DNA of 64,000 nt from Gordonibacter pamelaeae (GTDB lineage: Bacteria; Actinomycetota; Coriobacteriia; Coriobacteriales; Eggerthellaceae), in NCBI RefSeq assembly GCF_042665095.1, contig NZ_JBHTBV010000004.1, one strand, 5' to 3'. Of this stretch, positions 25,439-35,087 are shown piece after piece; within the stretch, counting starts at the first letter, position 1, and each line of letters begins with the position of its first letter. Position numbers and translations under genes: made by a program. Below the pieces are notes generated by a model. It saw nothing but the letters and a program-made list of their open reading frames with translations, did not search any database and had not been told where the DNA came from.

Positions 25439-26722
25439 ATGCGAAAGCGAATCACATTCATCCATGCGGCCGACCTGCATCTCGGCGCGCCGTTCCGCGG
25501 CCTGAGGGCGCTCTCGGAAGCGTGGGCGAACCGCCTGCTCACGGCTATCCCCGAAGCCTACGACCGCGTGGTGGACGCCGCGCTGGCCCGCCAGGTCGAC
25601 TTCGTGGTCATCGCGGGCGATATCTTCGACAGCGCTCGCGCGTCTTACGGCGATTACCTGCATTTCTTCGAGGGCCTGCGCCGACTGGACAAGGCTGGCA
25701 TCCCCGTGTACCTGTGCACCGGCAACCACGACCCGTTCACGTCATGGAGCCGCGACTTCTTCGCGTTCCCGCCGAACGCCGTCATGCTGCCGGCCGACAA
25801 GCCTGGCTTCGCGGCCTATCGGAAAGGCGGCGAGACGCTGGCCCTTATCGGCGGGCGCGGCTACTACAACCAAACGTGGCCGTCCGACGAGGATATCGCT
25901 GCCGGCGTGACGCGTGCAGCGGCCGAGCAGGCATTGGCCGATGCCGTGCCCGATGCCGCGCAGGCGCCCTTCGCCGTGGGCCTTCTGCACACGGGATTGG
26001 ACCTCGACCCGGTGAAGGCTCCCACGAACCCGGCCCGCCTCCTGCGGGCGGGCATGGACTACTGGGCGCTCGGGCATATACATATGAAGTACGCCCATCC
26101 CTCTTTCGACGATCCGCGGCTCGTGTTCTCGGGCTGCATCCAAGGCCGCGACATCAAGGAGACGGGCGAGCGCGGCTGCTTCGCCGTGACGTTGGAGGAA
26201 GGCGCGCGCCCTGCGCTCGAGTTCGTTCCCACGGCCAGCGTGGTATGGCAGCGCATGGACGTGGACGTGGCCGACTGCGCGAACGTGGCCGAGGTCACCG
26301 ACAAGATCATGCGCGAGCTGTTCCGCGTGAACGGGAAGGCCCACTGCGAGGAGATGTGCGTGCGCATCACGCTCACGGGCACCACGCCGCTGCATGCGGT
26401 GTTCGCGCGCCCCGGCGTGCTGGAGGATCTGCGCAAGCACATCAACGACGGCTACCCGTCGTTTTACTGCGACGCGCTCGTCGATGCCACGCTGCGACCG
26501 TACGACAAGGAAGCGCTGCGCCGCGAGGGCCTGTTCCCAGCCGTGTTCCTGCAAGTGGCCGACGCCCTGCGCGCCGACCGCGAAGACGAGATAGCCTATA
26601 TCCAGGAGGAGTTCCTGCTCAAGAACATCCAGCTGCCCAGCGCCTACACGCGCCGCATCGACGAGCTGGCGGCCGACGCCGAGGACCTGGTGCTCGACCT
26701 GCTGAACCGAGGCGACGAATGA
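25439..26722 (+). CDS. YhaO/SbcD-like DNA repair metallophosphoesterase
   Basis: A nuclease-type calcineurin-like phosphoesterase of 427 residues, similar to the YhaO/SbcD/Mre11 group that forms a complex with an SMC-like ATPase to process DNA ends. Metal-binding motifs are visible: DLHLG near residue 13, GDIFD near 61, GNHD near 98, a later LLHTGLD and GHIHMKY near 205. ATG 25439 fits the start of the first beta strand; a GTG two codons earlier lacks a ribosome site too. The last codons overlap the next gene (ATGA), which points to equal expression of the two subunits. Confidence 0.88.
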   Translation: MRKRITFIHAADLHLGAPFRGLRALSEAWANRLLTAIPEAYDRVVDAALARQVDFVVIAGDIFDSARASYGDYLHFFEGLRRLDKAGIPVYLCTGNHDPFTSWSRDFFAFPPNAVMLPADKPGFAAYRKGGETLALIGGRGYYNQTWPSDEDIAAGVTRAAAEQALADAVPDAAQAPFAVGLLHTGLDLDPVKAPTNPARLLRAGMDYWALGHIHMKYAHPSFDDPRLVFSGCIQGRDIKETGERGCFAVTLEEGARPALEFVPTASVVWQRMDVDVADCANVAEVTDKIMRELFRVNGKAHCEEMCVRITLTGTTPLHAVFARPGVLEDLRKHINDGYPSFYCDALVDATLRPYDKEALRREGLFPAVFLQVADALRADREDEIAYIQEEFLLKNIQLPSAYTRRIDELAADAEDLVLDLLNRGDE

Positions 26723-28995
26723 CGGCCGAGCGTGGCGGCGCGCCGTACCTCAAGCGCATGAAGATCACGAGCTTCGGCGCGTTCGCCAACAAGGTGGCGG
26801 GCCCGTTCACGCCGCACCTCAACGTGGTGTTCGGCGAGAACGAGGCCGGCAAGTCCACGCTGGCCTCGTTCGCAGGCGGCGTGCTGTTCGGGTGGGAGGA
26901 GGCGCGCGGCGTCCGCAACACCTACAAGCCGCGCAATGCCGAGCGCGCCGGCTCGCTGTTCTTCGCCCCGCGTCCGGAAGAGGGGGACGCGTTGCCCGAC
27001 GAAGGCGCTCCCGTGCCCGCACCCGCCTCGGGGGCCGAATCCGGCGCGCCCGCATCCGACCCCGACAACGAGCTCGTGCTCTCGCGCGTGCGCAACGCCG
27101 ACGGCCTGCAAGGCCCCGCCGAGCTCGTGGACGACATCGACCGCGAGACGTTCCAGACCATGTTCTCCCTCACGGCCGACGAGCTGCGCAGCCTGCGCAA
27201 CACCACCGACATGACCGCGAAGCTGCTCACGGCCGGCTCCGGCACGGGCGCGAGCCCCGCCCATGCGCTCGTCGAGGTGCAGGCCCGCCTGGCCGAATAC
27301 ACCTCGAAGGCCGCCGGCATCGAGCACTCCATCACGCGCCTGACCGCCGAGCAGGACGACCTGCGCGCCCAGATGGCCCAAGCCGCGGACGAGACGGAGC
27401 GCTATAAGGCCCAGGACAAGGAATTCCACGAGCTGGCGCCGCAGCGCGCGCAGCTGCTGGCGCGCCTGGACGCGCTCAACGCATCCATCGAGGAGCTTGC
27501 CGCGCAGCGCGCCAGCCTGGAGAAGCTGGACGCCCAGCGCGACCAGCTGCGCCGCCAACGCGACTCCCTGCGCGAGGACGAGGCTGCCCTGGCCGCCGAG
27601 CATCGTGTGCGCGAGCAGGCCTTGGACCCGGCGCTCGTGGCCCTGGGCGCCGCCGACGAGCGCGCCCTGCGCGACCGCATCGACGCGCTGGCCGAGGAGC
27701 AGGCGAAATGCGCGCACAGCGTGGACCTTGCCAAGGAGAACTGCGCAACGTCCACTGCCGCCTACGAGGCGCTGCTCGAAACCGAGGACGTGCATCAGGT
27801 GCACGAGAGGCGCCGTCGCCAGCGCAGCGTGCAGGTGGGGCTGTCCATCGCGCTGCCCCTCGTGTTCGTGGCAGCCGGCGTGCCGCTGTTCATGCACGGC
27901 CGCGAGATTACCAGCCTGTCGTTCACCGCGCTCGGCATAGGCCTGGTGGTGTTCGCCCTCATGCTGGCCGCCGCCGCGTTGGTCATGCTGTTCCGCCCCG
28001 ACAAGGCCACCGAGGCGCAGGAAGCCCGCAAGCAGGATGCCCAGTGGGTCATGCTGCAAGACAAGAAGAAGCTCGAGGCGTGCCTGTCCGCGCAGGAGCA
28101 GCTGGCTGCGCGCATCCGTGCCCAGTTGGACGCCGCGGGCCTCTCGGCAGCGCAGGGCTCCCTCCGCAGCGCGCGCTCGCTTCTGTCCGAGGCGAAGGAC
28201 GCCCGCGCCGAGGCGGGCCTGTTCCAGCAGCGCCAGCAGGCGCTGGTCTCGCGCCTGTCCGCCGTGGAGGATAACCTGGCCGACATCGAGCGCCAGCGCG
28301 CCCGTGCCGTCGAGCGCGCCGGCCTGCGCGACGGCGCCACCGTGGAGGACGTGGACGCCGCCATCGACCAGCGCACCAGGCAGCGCGTCGGCCTGTTGGA
28401 GACCAGCGAGAGCCTGAACCGCCGCTACGGCGAGCTGAAGCAGGAGCTCTCCCAAGCCAAGCACGCGCACCGATTCGACGAGTTGAAGCTGCGCTACCAG
28501 CAGGTGCGCACGCGCCAAGACGAGAGCGCCCAGGACTACGCCCGCCTGCTCCTGGCGAAGCGCATGCTGGAGGCCGCCATCGCCGCATGGGAATCGAAGA
28601 GCCAGCCCGAGGTGTACCGCCAGGCCAGCCGCCTGCTCTCGCTCATGACCGACGGGCGCTGGGTCAAGGTGGCCATGACGCCCGAGGGCCGGCTGCAGGT
28701 GATGGATGCGGTGAAGACGGAACGCGAGCCCGTGCACCTGTCGCTGGGAACGTGCCAGCAGCTCTACCTGGCGCTGCGCATCGCCCTGCTCATAACGGCC
28801 GACAACGTGGGCCGCTCCATCCCCATTCTGGCCGACGATATCCTGGTGAACTTCGATGCCCGGCGCCGCGTCGGCGCCGCCCGCGCGCTCGCCGAGCTGG
28901 CCCGCACGCGCCAGGTGATCCTGTTCACCTGCCATGAAGAAATAGTAGAGTCCATGCGCTCGGCCGATCCGGCGCTGAACGTTGTGGAACTGTAA
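26719..28995 (+). CDS. YhaN/SbcC-like SMC-type ATPase with membrane helices
   Basis: A 758-residue ATPase of the YhaN (AAA_27) group, partner of the preceding phosphoesterase. The N-terminal half-domain has Walker A FGENEAGKST near residue 38. Long Gln/Arg/Glu-rich coiled coils follow (residues 190-360 and 440-620), separated by two hydrophobic segments near 370-425 (VGLSIALPLVFVAAGVPLF and a second). The C-terminal half has LSLGTCQQLYLALRIALL and Walker B PILADDILVNFD. An insertion rich in Pro/Ala/Glu lies near 80-115. The ATG overlaps the upstream stop; an open frame extends 645 codons further upstream but only in the shadow of dnaB and the YhaO-like gene. Confidence 0.87.
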   Translation: MTAERGGAPYLKRMKITSFGAFANKVAGPFTPHLNVVFGENEAGKSTLASFAGGVLFGWEEARGVRNTYKPRNAERAGSLFFAPRPEEGDALPDEGAPVPAPASGAESGAPASDPDNELVLSRVRNADGLQGPAELVDDIDRETFQTMFSLTADELRSLRNTTDMTAKLLTAGSGTGASPAHALVEVQARLAEYTSKAAGIEHSITRLTAEQDDLRAQMAQAADETERYKAQDKEFHELAPQRAQLLARLDALNASIEELAAQRASLEKLDAQRDQLRRQRDSLREDEAALAAEHRVREQALDPALVALGAADERALRDRIDALAEEQAKCAHSVDLAKENCATSTAAYEALLETEDVHQVHERRRRQRSVQVGLSIALPLVFVAAGVPLFMHGREITSLSFTALGIGLVVFALMLAAAALVMLFRPDKATEAQEARKQDAQWVMLQDKKKLEACLSAQEQLAARIRAQLDAAGLSAAQGSLRSARSLLSEAKDARAEAGLFQQRQQALVSRLSAVEDNLADIERQRARAVERAGLRDGATVEDVDAAIDQRTRQRVGLLETSESLNRRYGELKQELSQAKHAHRFDELKLRYQQVRTRQDESAQDYARLLLAKRMLEAAIAAWESKSQPEVYRQASRLLSLMTDGRWVKVAMTPEGRLQVMDAVKTEREPVHLSLGTCQQLYLALRIALLITADNVGRSIPILADDILVNFDARRRVGAARALAELARTRQVILFTCHEEIVESMRSADPALNVVEL

Positions 28996-29001
28996 TATAA
29001 T
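28996..29001 (+). promoter_or_regulatory. purA -10 box
   Basis: A consensus TATAAT overlaps the end of the YhaN-like gene and lies 64 bases before purA. The -35 region is not well conserved. Confidence 0.45.
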
Positions 29002-29065
29002 CATGAATCTGCGGATAGGTTGACGGCCCGGCGCGCAGGCGCGGGCGCGAAAGGATGCGAACCAT

Positions 29066-30382
29066 ATGCCCAGCACGGTACTCGTCGGCGCCCAATGGGG
29101 AGACGAAGGCAAAGGCAAGATAACCGACCTGATCGCACGCGAATACGATTTCGTCGTGCGCTACCAAGGCGGCAACAACGCCGGCCACACGGTCATCCAC
29201 GGCGATAAGAAGCTCGCGCTGCACCTCATGCCCTCCGGCGTCATGTACGACCACGCGGTGCCGGTCATCGGCAACGGCGTGGTGGTGGACCCCGGCGTGC
29301 TCATCAAGGAGATGGCCATGCTGGAGGCCGAGGGCATCTCCTGCAAGAACCTCAAGATCAGCTGCGACGCGCACGTCATCATGCCCTACCACAAGGATTT
29401 CGACGGCGCGGACGAGAAGCGCCTGGGCGAGAACAAGATCGGCACCACGAAGCGCGGCATCGGCCCGTGCTACCAGGACAAGGCCGCCCGCAAGGGCATC
29501 CGCATCCAGGATCTGCTGGACGAGAAGATCTTCCGCCTGAAGCTGGAGACGGCGCTGGCGCAGAAGAACCCCGTGCTGCAGAAGATCTACGGTCTGCACA
29601 CCTACACGGTCGACGAGATCTGCGAGGAGTACCTGCCCTACGCGCGCATCCTCAAGCCCTACATGGCCGAGACGGCCCAGCTGCTGAACGAGGGCCTGCG
29701 CGCCGGCAAGTCGATACTCTTCGAGGGCGCGCAGGGCACGCTCTTGGACATCGACCACGGCACATACCCCTACGTCACCAGCTCGTCGTGCTGCGCCGGC
29801 GGCGCCGCTACGGGCTCGGGCGTGGGGCCCACGGCCATCGAGCGCGTGCTGGGCATCCAGAAGGCCTACATCACGCGCGTGGGCGAGGGCCCGTTCCCCA
29901 CGGAGCAGCGCTTCCCCGAGGACGGGGGCGTTGGCGAGGAGGCCGAGGTCGGCGAGACGCTGTGCGCGGTGGGCCACGAGTTCGGCGTGACCACGGGGCG
30001 CAAGCGCCGCTGCGGCTGGTTCGACGCCGTCATCGCGCGTTACGCCGCCGAAGTCAACGGCCTCACCGACGTGGCGCTTACGAAGCTCGACGTGCTCTCC
30101 GCCTTCGACACCATCAAGGTGTGCACGGCCTACGAGTGCGAGGGCAAGGTATACGACTACTTCCCCATGCAGCAGAGCGTGCTGTTCCACGCGAAGCCCG
30201 TGTACGAGGAGCTGCCCGGCTGGAAGGGCGTCGACATCACCGAATGCCGCACCTTCGAGGAGCTGCCCGAGAACGCGCAGCGCTACGTGGAGTATCTGGA
30301 GAAGATCACCGGCGTGCCGGTCAGCATCATCGCCGTGGGCCCCGATCGCGATCAAACCATCATGCGAGGGTGGGATCGCTAG
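29066..30382 (+). CDS. purA: Adenylosuccinate synthetase
   Basis: Catalyses the GTP-dependent joining of IMP and aspartate, the first step from IMP to AMP. It has 438 residues. The loop QWGDEGKGK near residues 10-18, GGNNAGHT near 36, GTTKRGIGP near 130, FEGAQGTLLDIDHGTYPYVT near 220 and TTGRKRRCGWFD near 310 are all family motifs. AAAGGATG precedes ATG 29066. purD follows after 64 bases that contain a parS site; together with purE further on, part of the purine pathway is scattered here. Confidence 0.97.
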   Translation: MPSTVLVGAQWGDEGKGKITDLIAREYDFVVRYQGGNNAGHTVIHGDKKLALHLMPSGVMYDHAVPVIGNGVVVDPGVLIKEMAMLEAEGISCKNLKISCDAHVIMPYHKDFDGADEKRLGENKIGTTKRGIGPCYQDKAARKGIRIQDLLDEKIFRLKLETALAQKNPVLQKIYGLHTYTVDEICEEYLPYARILKPYMAETAQLLNEGLRAGKSILFEGAQGTLLDIDHGTYPYVTSSSCCAGGAATGSGVGPTAIERVLGIQKAYITRVGEGPFPTEQRFPEDGGVGEEAEVGETLCAVGHEFGVTTGRKRRCGWFDAVIARYAAEVNGLTDVALTKLDVLSAFDTIKVCTAYECEGKVYDYFPMQQSVLFHAKPVYEELPGWKGVDITECRTFEELPENAQRYVEYLEKITGVPVSIIAVGPDRDQTIMRGWDR

Positions 30383-30406
30383 CGCGCAACCGAATCGACG
30401 GAAAAA

Positions 30407-30422
30407 TGTTTCACGTGAAACA
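30407..30422. promoter_or_regulatory. parS site 4 (exact)
   Basis: Exact TGTTTCACGTGAAACA in the 64-base gap between purA and purD, ending 24 bases before the purD ATG. Confidence 0.9.
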
Positions 30423-30446
30423 ACGCTGGTTTTGAAAGGAACGGCA

Positions 30447-31736
30447 ATGAACATCTTGGTGTTGGGCGGCGGCGGCCGCGAGCATGCCATCGCGTGGTCG
30501 CTTGCGAAGTCCCCGCGCACGGACAAGCTCTACGTGGCCCCCGGCAACGGCGGCACGGCGGATATCGCGCGCAACGTGCCCGATCTTGCCGTCGAGGACG
30601 GCCGCGCGGTGCTGGCGTTCGTGGAGGAGCACGACGTGCAGCTCGTGGTCATCGGCCCCGAGGCGCCGCTCGTCGCGGGCGTGGCCGACGAGCTGCGCGA
30701 GGCCGGCATCGCCGTGTTCGGCCCCGATGCCCAGGGCGCCCAGCTTGAGGGAAGCAAGACGTTCAGCAAGCGCTTCATGGATGCCCACGGCATTCCCACC
30801 GCGCGCTACGGCAGCTTCGACGACCTCGAGGCGGCGCTGGGCTACCTGTCCGCGCTGGAGGCCCCGGTCGTGGTGAAGGCCGATGGCCTGGCGGCGGGCA
30901 AGGGCGTCATCGTGGCCGAGGACAAGGAGACGGCGGAAGAAGCCGTGCGCTCCTGCTTCGATGGCGCGTTCGGCCAGGCCGGCTCCACCGTGGTCATAGA
31001 GGAATGCCTCACCGGCCCCGAGTGCTCGCTGCTCGCGTTCGTGAGCGGCGGCAAGGCCCACTGCATGGCCACGGCCCAAGACCACAAGCGCGCCTTCGAC
31101 GGCGACCGCGGCCCGAACACGGGCGGCATGGGCGTGTACTCGCCGGTGCCCATCGTGACGGCCGACGAGCTGGCCGCCATGCATGAGATCATGGAGCAGT
31201 CCGCGGCCGCCACGGCCACCGACTTCGCCAACGATTACCGCGGCGTGCTGTACGGAGGCTTCATGCTCACGCCCGAAGGCCCGAAGGTGCTGGAGTTCAA
31301 CGCGCGCTTCGGCGATCCCGAGACGCAGGTCGTGCTGCCGCGCCTGGAGGCCGACCTCGTGGACATCGTGCTGGCCGTTGCGGAAGGCCGCCCCGACGAC
31401 ATCGAGCTGCGCTGGAGCGAGCAGTGGGCCGTGTGCGTGGTGCTGGCCAGCGAGGGCTACCCCGGCGCTTACGAGAAGGGCAAGGTCATCCTCGGCATCG
31501 AGGAGGCCGAGGAGCTGGAGGGCGTGACGGTGTTCCATGCCGGCACGGCCCGCAACGCCGACGGCGAGCTGGTCACGGCCGGCGGCCGCGTGCTCAACGT
31601 GGTGGCGCTGGGCGACTCGTTCGACGACGCCCGGGAGAAGGCCTACGAGGCCTGCAACCTCATCAACTTCGAGGGCAAGCAGTACCGCACCGACATCGGC
31701 AAGAAGGCCGCTGCCGGCCGCGAGGCTTGGAACTAA
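30447..31736 (+). CDS. purD: Phosphoribosylamine-glycine ligase
   Basis: Second enzyme of purine synthesis, an ATP-grasp ligase of 429 residues. Motifs: MNILVLGGGGREHAIAW at the start, GPEAPLVAG near residue 73, the ATP-grasp KADGLAAGKGV near 148, and DHKRAFDGDRGPNTGGMG near 212, followed by ARFGDPETQ near 290. I choose ATG 30447, with AAAGGAACGG just before it, over a TTG five codons upstream. Possibly co-transcribed with purA across the parS site. Confidence 0.96.
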   Translation: MNILVLGGGGREHAIAWSLAKSPRTDKLYVAPGNGGTADIARNVPDLAVEDGRAVLAFVEEHDVQLVVIGPEAPLVAGVADELREAGIAVFGPDAQGAQLEGSKTFSKRFMDAHGIPTARYGSFDDLEAALGYLSALEAPVVVKADGLAAGKGVIVAEDKETAEEAVRSCFDGAFGQAGSTVVIEECLTGPECSLLAFVSGGKAHCMATAQDHKRAFDGDRGPNTGGMGVYSPVPIVTADELAAMHEIMEQSAAATATDFANDYRGVLYGGFMLTPEGPKVLEFNARFGDPETQVVLPRLEADLVDIVLAVAEGRPDDIELRWSEQWAVCVVLASEGYPGAYEKGKVILGIEEAEELEGVTVFHAGTARNADGELVTAGGRVLNVVALGDSFDDAREKAYEACNLINFEGKQYRTDIGKKAAAGREAWN

Positions 31737-31742
31737 CGACAT

Positions 31743-31776
31743 CGGGGGTGTTCTTCGGGTCGCCCCCGCGTTTTTT
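31743..31776 (+). terminator. purD terminator
   Basis: CGGGGG (31743-31748) pairs with CCCCCG (31763-31768) and is followed by CGTTTTTTG. Confidence 0.75.
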
Positions 31777-31802
31777 GCGTCAAACGAGAAGAGGTCTTCG
31801 CA

Positions 31803-33110
31803 TTGCTATCTGAACGTATGCTCACGGCGGTCGTCCGCCAGTGCACGAAAAGCTATCTGAAGCTGAACCCCACCGACGACGCACGGGTTCCCGCGCCGAA
31901 GCCGGGGCAGAAGTACATGCTGTACATGCACGTGCCGTTCTGCGAGCGGCTGTGCCCGTACTGCTCGTTCAACCGCTTCCCGTTCGCGGAGGATCGTGCG
32001 CGGCCGTACTTCGCCAGCATGCGCAAAGAGATGATGATGCTGAAGGAGCTGGGCTACGATTTCGAGAGCCTGTACGTGGGCGGCGGCACGCCCACCATCA
32101 TGATCGACGAGCTGTGCGACACCATCGATCTGGCGAAGGAGACATTCTCCATCGCGGAAGTCTCGAGCGAGACGAACCCGAACCACCTCATACCGGCGTA
32201 TCTTGACAAGCTGCAGGGCCGCGTGCAGCGCCTCTCCGTGGGCGTGCAGAGCTTCGACGACGGCCTGCTCAAGCAGATGGATCGCTACGACAAGTACGGC
32301 AGCGGCGCGGAGATCCTCGAGCGCATCGGCGAGGCCAGCCCCTATTTCACCTCGCTGAACGTGGATATGATCTTCAACTTCCCCGCGCAGACCGAGGACA
32401 TCCTCATCAACGACATCGAGCGCGTGGTGGAGAGCGGCACGAGCCAGACGACGTTCTACCCGCTCATGGCCTCACCCAGCGTGGCGCGCCAGCTCGCCCG
32501 CACCGTGGGCCGCGTGGACTACACCCGCGAGCGCACGTACTACGAGATCATCAGCGAGCTCTTGGCCGGCGGCCCCGACCCCCTGTTCGAGCACGGCAGC
32601 GCCTGGACGTTCAACAAGCGCGGCACCGGCGCGGCCGGCGAGGACGCCATGATCGACGAGTACGTGGTGGACTACGAGGAGTACCCTGCCATCGGAAGCG
32701 GCGGCATCACGTACCTGGGCGACAACCTGTTCGTGAACACGTTCTCCGTGAACGACTACAACGCAGCCATCGCGGCCGGCCGCATGTCGCTCATGGGGAA
32801 GACCACGTTCAGCTTGCGCGATCGCATGCGCTACCGCTTCATGATGCAGCTGTTCGGCCTGCGCCTGGACAAGCGCCAGTTCGAGCGCGATTTCGGCTGC
32901 ACCGTGGAGGCCGGCCTGCCCGTGGAGATGGCCTTCATGAAGGCATCGGGCGCCTTCGACCGCGACACTCGCGACGAGCTCACCCTCACCCCCAAGGGCC
33001 GCTACCTCATGGTGGTCATGATGCGCCAGTTCTTCATCGGCGTGAACAACCTGCGCGACCAAGCCCGCGCCGCCCTGGTAGGCGAGGAGAGGGAGCTGAT
33101 ATTCGGGTAG
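31803..33110 (+). CDS. HemN/HemW-like radical SAM protein
   Basis: A radical SAM enzyme of 435 residues in the coproporphyrinogen III oxidase/HemW family. The cluster motif CxxxCxxC reads CERLCPYCSF near residues 46-55, followed by YVGGGTPT near 94 and SVGVQSFDD near 145. Family members are heme chaperones, anaerobic oxidases or heme-degrading methyltransferases; the longer C-terminal half here does not let me decide between them. TTG 31803 is the likely start, because AGAAGAGG ends 8 bases before it, whereas ATG 31818 is too far away. It stands alone after the purD terminator. Confidence 0.85.
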   Translation: MLSERMLTAVVRQCTKSYLKLNPTDDARVPAPKPGQKYMLYMHVPFCERLCPYCSFNRFPFAEDRARPYFASMRKEMMMLKELGYDFESLYVGGGTPTIMIDELCDTIDLAKETFSIAEVSSETNPNHLIPAYLDKLQGRVQRLSVGVQSFDDGLLKQMDRYDKYGSGAEILERIGEASPYFTSLNVDMIFNFPAQTEDILINDIERVVESGTSQTTFYPLMASPSVARQLARTVGRVDYTRERTYYEIISELLAGGPDPLFEHGSAWTFNKRGTGAAGEDAMIDEYVVDYEEYPAIGSGGITYLGDNLFVNTFSVNDYNAAIAAGRMSLMGKTTFSLRDRMRYRFMMQLFGLRLDKRQFERDFGCTVEAGLPVEMAFMKASGAFDRDTRDELTLTPKGRYLMVVMMRQFFIGVNNLRDQARAALVGEERELIFG

Positions 33111-33233
33111 GCTCCTTCGTCCGCCGCTGCCTTTTCTCAATCGTGAATTGACCGTTTAGGAAACTTCCATTGATGGTAAGATGAAAGTTATCTTGCGGAT
33201 CTGGCAAAAGCGGAAGCGAGGAAGAATCGGCAG

Positions 33234-34838
33234 ATGGCGCGCCAGAAGCATACCGAGGGGTTCACGGTAGCCGAGCTGCTGACCGTCGTGGCTATCCTCG
33301 CCATCCTCGCGGCTATCGTGGGAGTGTCGGTGGCCAACTATCTGCGCAACCTCACGCTCACCGAATACGACAATGCCGCGAAGTCGATCTATATTGCCGC
33401 GCAGAACAACCTTGCCGACCTGCAGGCGTCGGGCGAATGGGACGCGAACAAGAACGGTGTGTATACCGGTAAGGCAGAGGTTGCCGGCGAGAAGGCCGCC
33501 GAGCCAACGGCGCAGCGCACCGATGACAATAATGAAACCCAAGATGACGGATTGCATTATTTCTACGTGACTGCCGAGTTCGCCCGAGAAAGCGGGATGC
33601 TCCCTCAAGGAACCGTTGATGCCGATGTTTGGAATCAGGATTTCATCATCGAATATTGCTACGAAACCGCCACGGTTTACGGCGTGTTCTATACCGAGGA
33701 GTCCCCGACGTCTCTGAACGGGTTTTACGAAAAGGGCAAGCAGGATATCGATATTCGCAGCAAAGAAGAACGTAAGAAATCGGGAAGTGTTCTTGTCGGC
33801 TACTACGGAGGAGCCGCGGCTCGCAATCTCGATCACGTCGAGCTGAAAGCTCCCTCGCTTGCCGTGATGAACGGCCATATTCTGGTTACCGATTCCAATT
33901 TGGACAAACACCTTCTCGACTGGGGCACTTATCAGATTCTCACCATAGTTGGGGAGAAGGAAACGATTATGCTGCGTCTGTCGGCCCCTACTTTCAACGA
34001 AGCCAAAGTCGACGTCTACCGCAAAGCGGGCAGCACCTTCACTCGGGTTGAGGTAGCCGCTGACGCAAGCTTCTGCACGTTGAGGGAGAGCCCTTCGAAC
34101 GAGGGTTTTCTTCCGAAGAACACCTACAGCGTTGATATCGCTGCCTTGCAAGCTGCGATTGAGGGCGTGGTTGGTCAAGATCCTTTGGGGTTCGCATCCA
34201 ACGAGATCGTCGATTTGAAGTCGAAAGGCAGCAGCAACAAGGTGCTTTGCCGTTCGGTATACGGCTATGCCCAAGGCACCTGGGCCGCCGCATCGGAGGA
34301 CCTTATCTTCACTTCGAACATCATGGCCGATTGGCAGACGGAAGCGACTATCGACGCGTATGTGACCGACGATGATTACAAAGTGTCCGACCAGAAAGGC
34401 AACAAAACCGGGTGCGATGTGGAGATATCTCTAAGCAACTTCTACGATGACGATACCGTGTCCGACAATAAGCTTTGCTACTCCCTATTGATGTGGGGCA
34501 GCGGCACATGGGGGTATGTCCCCGAGGTCGCCGTACATGAAGGAAACAACGGCCAAGGCGAGGGACAGGGAAGCCCGGTAAACCCCCAGGATGGTTACTA
34601 TTATTTTAAAAACACGTCCGACACCCAGTACCTCACTTTGACGCTCCCTTGGGCAGATCTTGCAAAAGCGAAAGAAGGAGTAACGTACAAAGTTCTTATA
34701 ACGGCGTATAAGGTGGATAGTCGTGGCCAGATGGCCACGCCTAAAAAGACGCTATCCATAACCATCAACGTTCACAAAAGCGATTATTCCAACTACTACT
34801 ACGTGACCGATTCCCCGGTTCGCTCTACGCGGAAGTGA
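33234..34838 (+). CDS. Large prepilin-like protein, C-terminus lost by frameshift
   Basis: First gene of the type IV pilus locus. Residues 1-35 form a class III signal with GFTVAELLTVVAILAILA, which the prepilin peptidase would cut after Gly9. The remaining ~500 residues are unlike known pilins and may be an exposed head; they are less GC-rich than the neighbours. GAGGAAG precedes ATG 33234. The frame ends with the unconvincing RSTRK at 34838, while coding-like sequence continues in the next frame to 35086. One extra C in the CCCC run at 34813-34816 would join them into a protein of about 617 residues, so this looks like a one-base deletion, a slippage site or a sequencing error. Confidence 0.8.
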   Translation: MARQKHTEGFTVAELLTVVAILAILAAIVGVSVANYLRNLTLTEYDNAAKSIYIAAQNNLADLQASGEWDANKNGVYTGKAEVAGEKAAEPTAQRTDDNNETQDDGLHYFYVTAEFARESGMLPQGTVDADVWNQDFIIEYCYETATVYGVFYTEESPTSLNGFYEKGKQDIDIRSKEERKKSGSVLVGYYGGAAARNLDHVELKAPSLAVMNGHILVTDSNLDKHLLDWGTYQILTIVGEKETIMLRLSAPTFNEAKVDVYRKAGSTFTRVEVAADASFCTLRESPSNEGFLPKNTYSVDIAALQAAIEGVVGQDPLGFASNEIVDLKSKGSSNKVLCRSVYGYAQGTWAAASEDLIFTSNIMADWQTEATIDAYVTDDDYKVSDQKGNKTGCDVEISLSNFYDDDTVSDNKLCYSLLMWGSGTWGYVPEVAVHEGNNGQGEGQGSPVNPQDGYYYFKNTSDTQYLTLTLPWADLAKAKEGVTYKVLITAYKVDSRGQMATPKKTLSITINVHKSDYSNYYYVTDSPVRSTRK

Positions 34839-35086
34839 CCATGCTCGTTGGCGTTGTCTCTTCTCCGGACATTACCTGTCCGGCTGGGGTATACCCTGAC
34901 GCCTCGAGCCTTTTGAAGATTGAGAAGAAAAGCACGAATACCTATCACATAGCTGATCGGCTCCCTGATCAGAGCAGTTATTCCATCAAGTTCTTCAAAG
35001 CCAACCCCTCTGAAGATTATTCTAAAGACAAGAATGCTTTTGACAGTTCGGCATCAGGCATCGCAGTTCATGAAGGTGCTCTCTGA
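34835..35086 (+). pseudogene. Out-of-frame C-terminal remainder of the large prepilin-like protein
   Basis: 83 codons that read like protein (LLKIEKKSTNTYHIADR, YSIKFFKANPSEDY) but begin only with GTG 34835, one base before the upstream stop, and have no ribosome site. In this frame the sequence continues upstream as GSLYAEVTM, a natural extension of the preceding protein. I read it as the detached end of the gene at 33234. Translational coupling as a separate small protein is the alternative. Confidence 0.6.
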
Positions 35087-35087
35087 C

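Noticed and set aside
24784..26718. A 645-codon upstream extension in frame with the YhaN-like gene
   Set aside because: It overlaps dnaB and the YhaO-like gene in another frame, has Arg/Pro/Gly-rich junk composition, and the real start is the ATG overlapping the YhaO stop.
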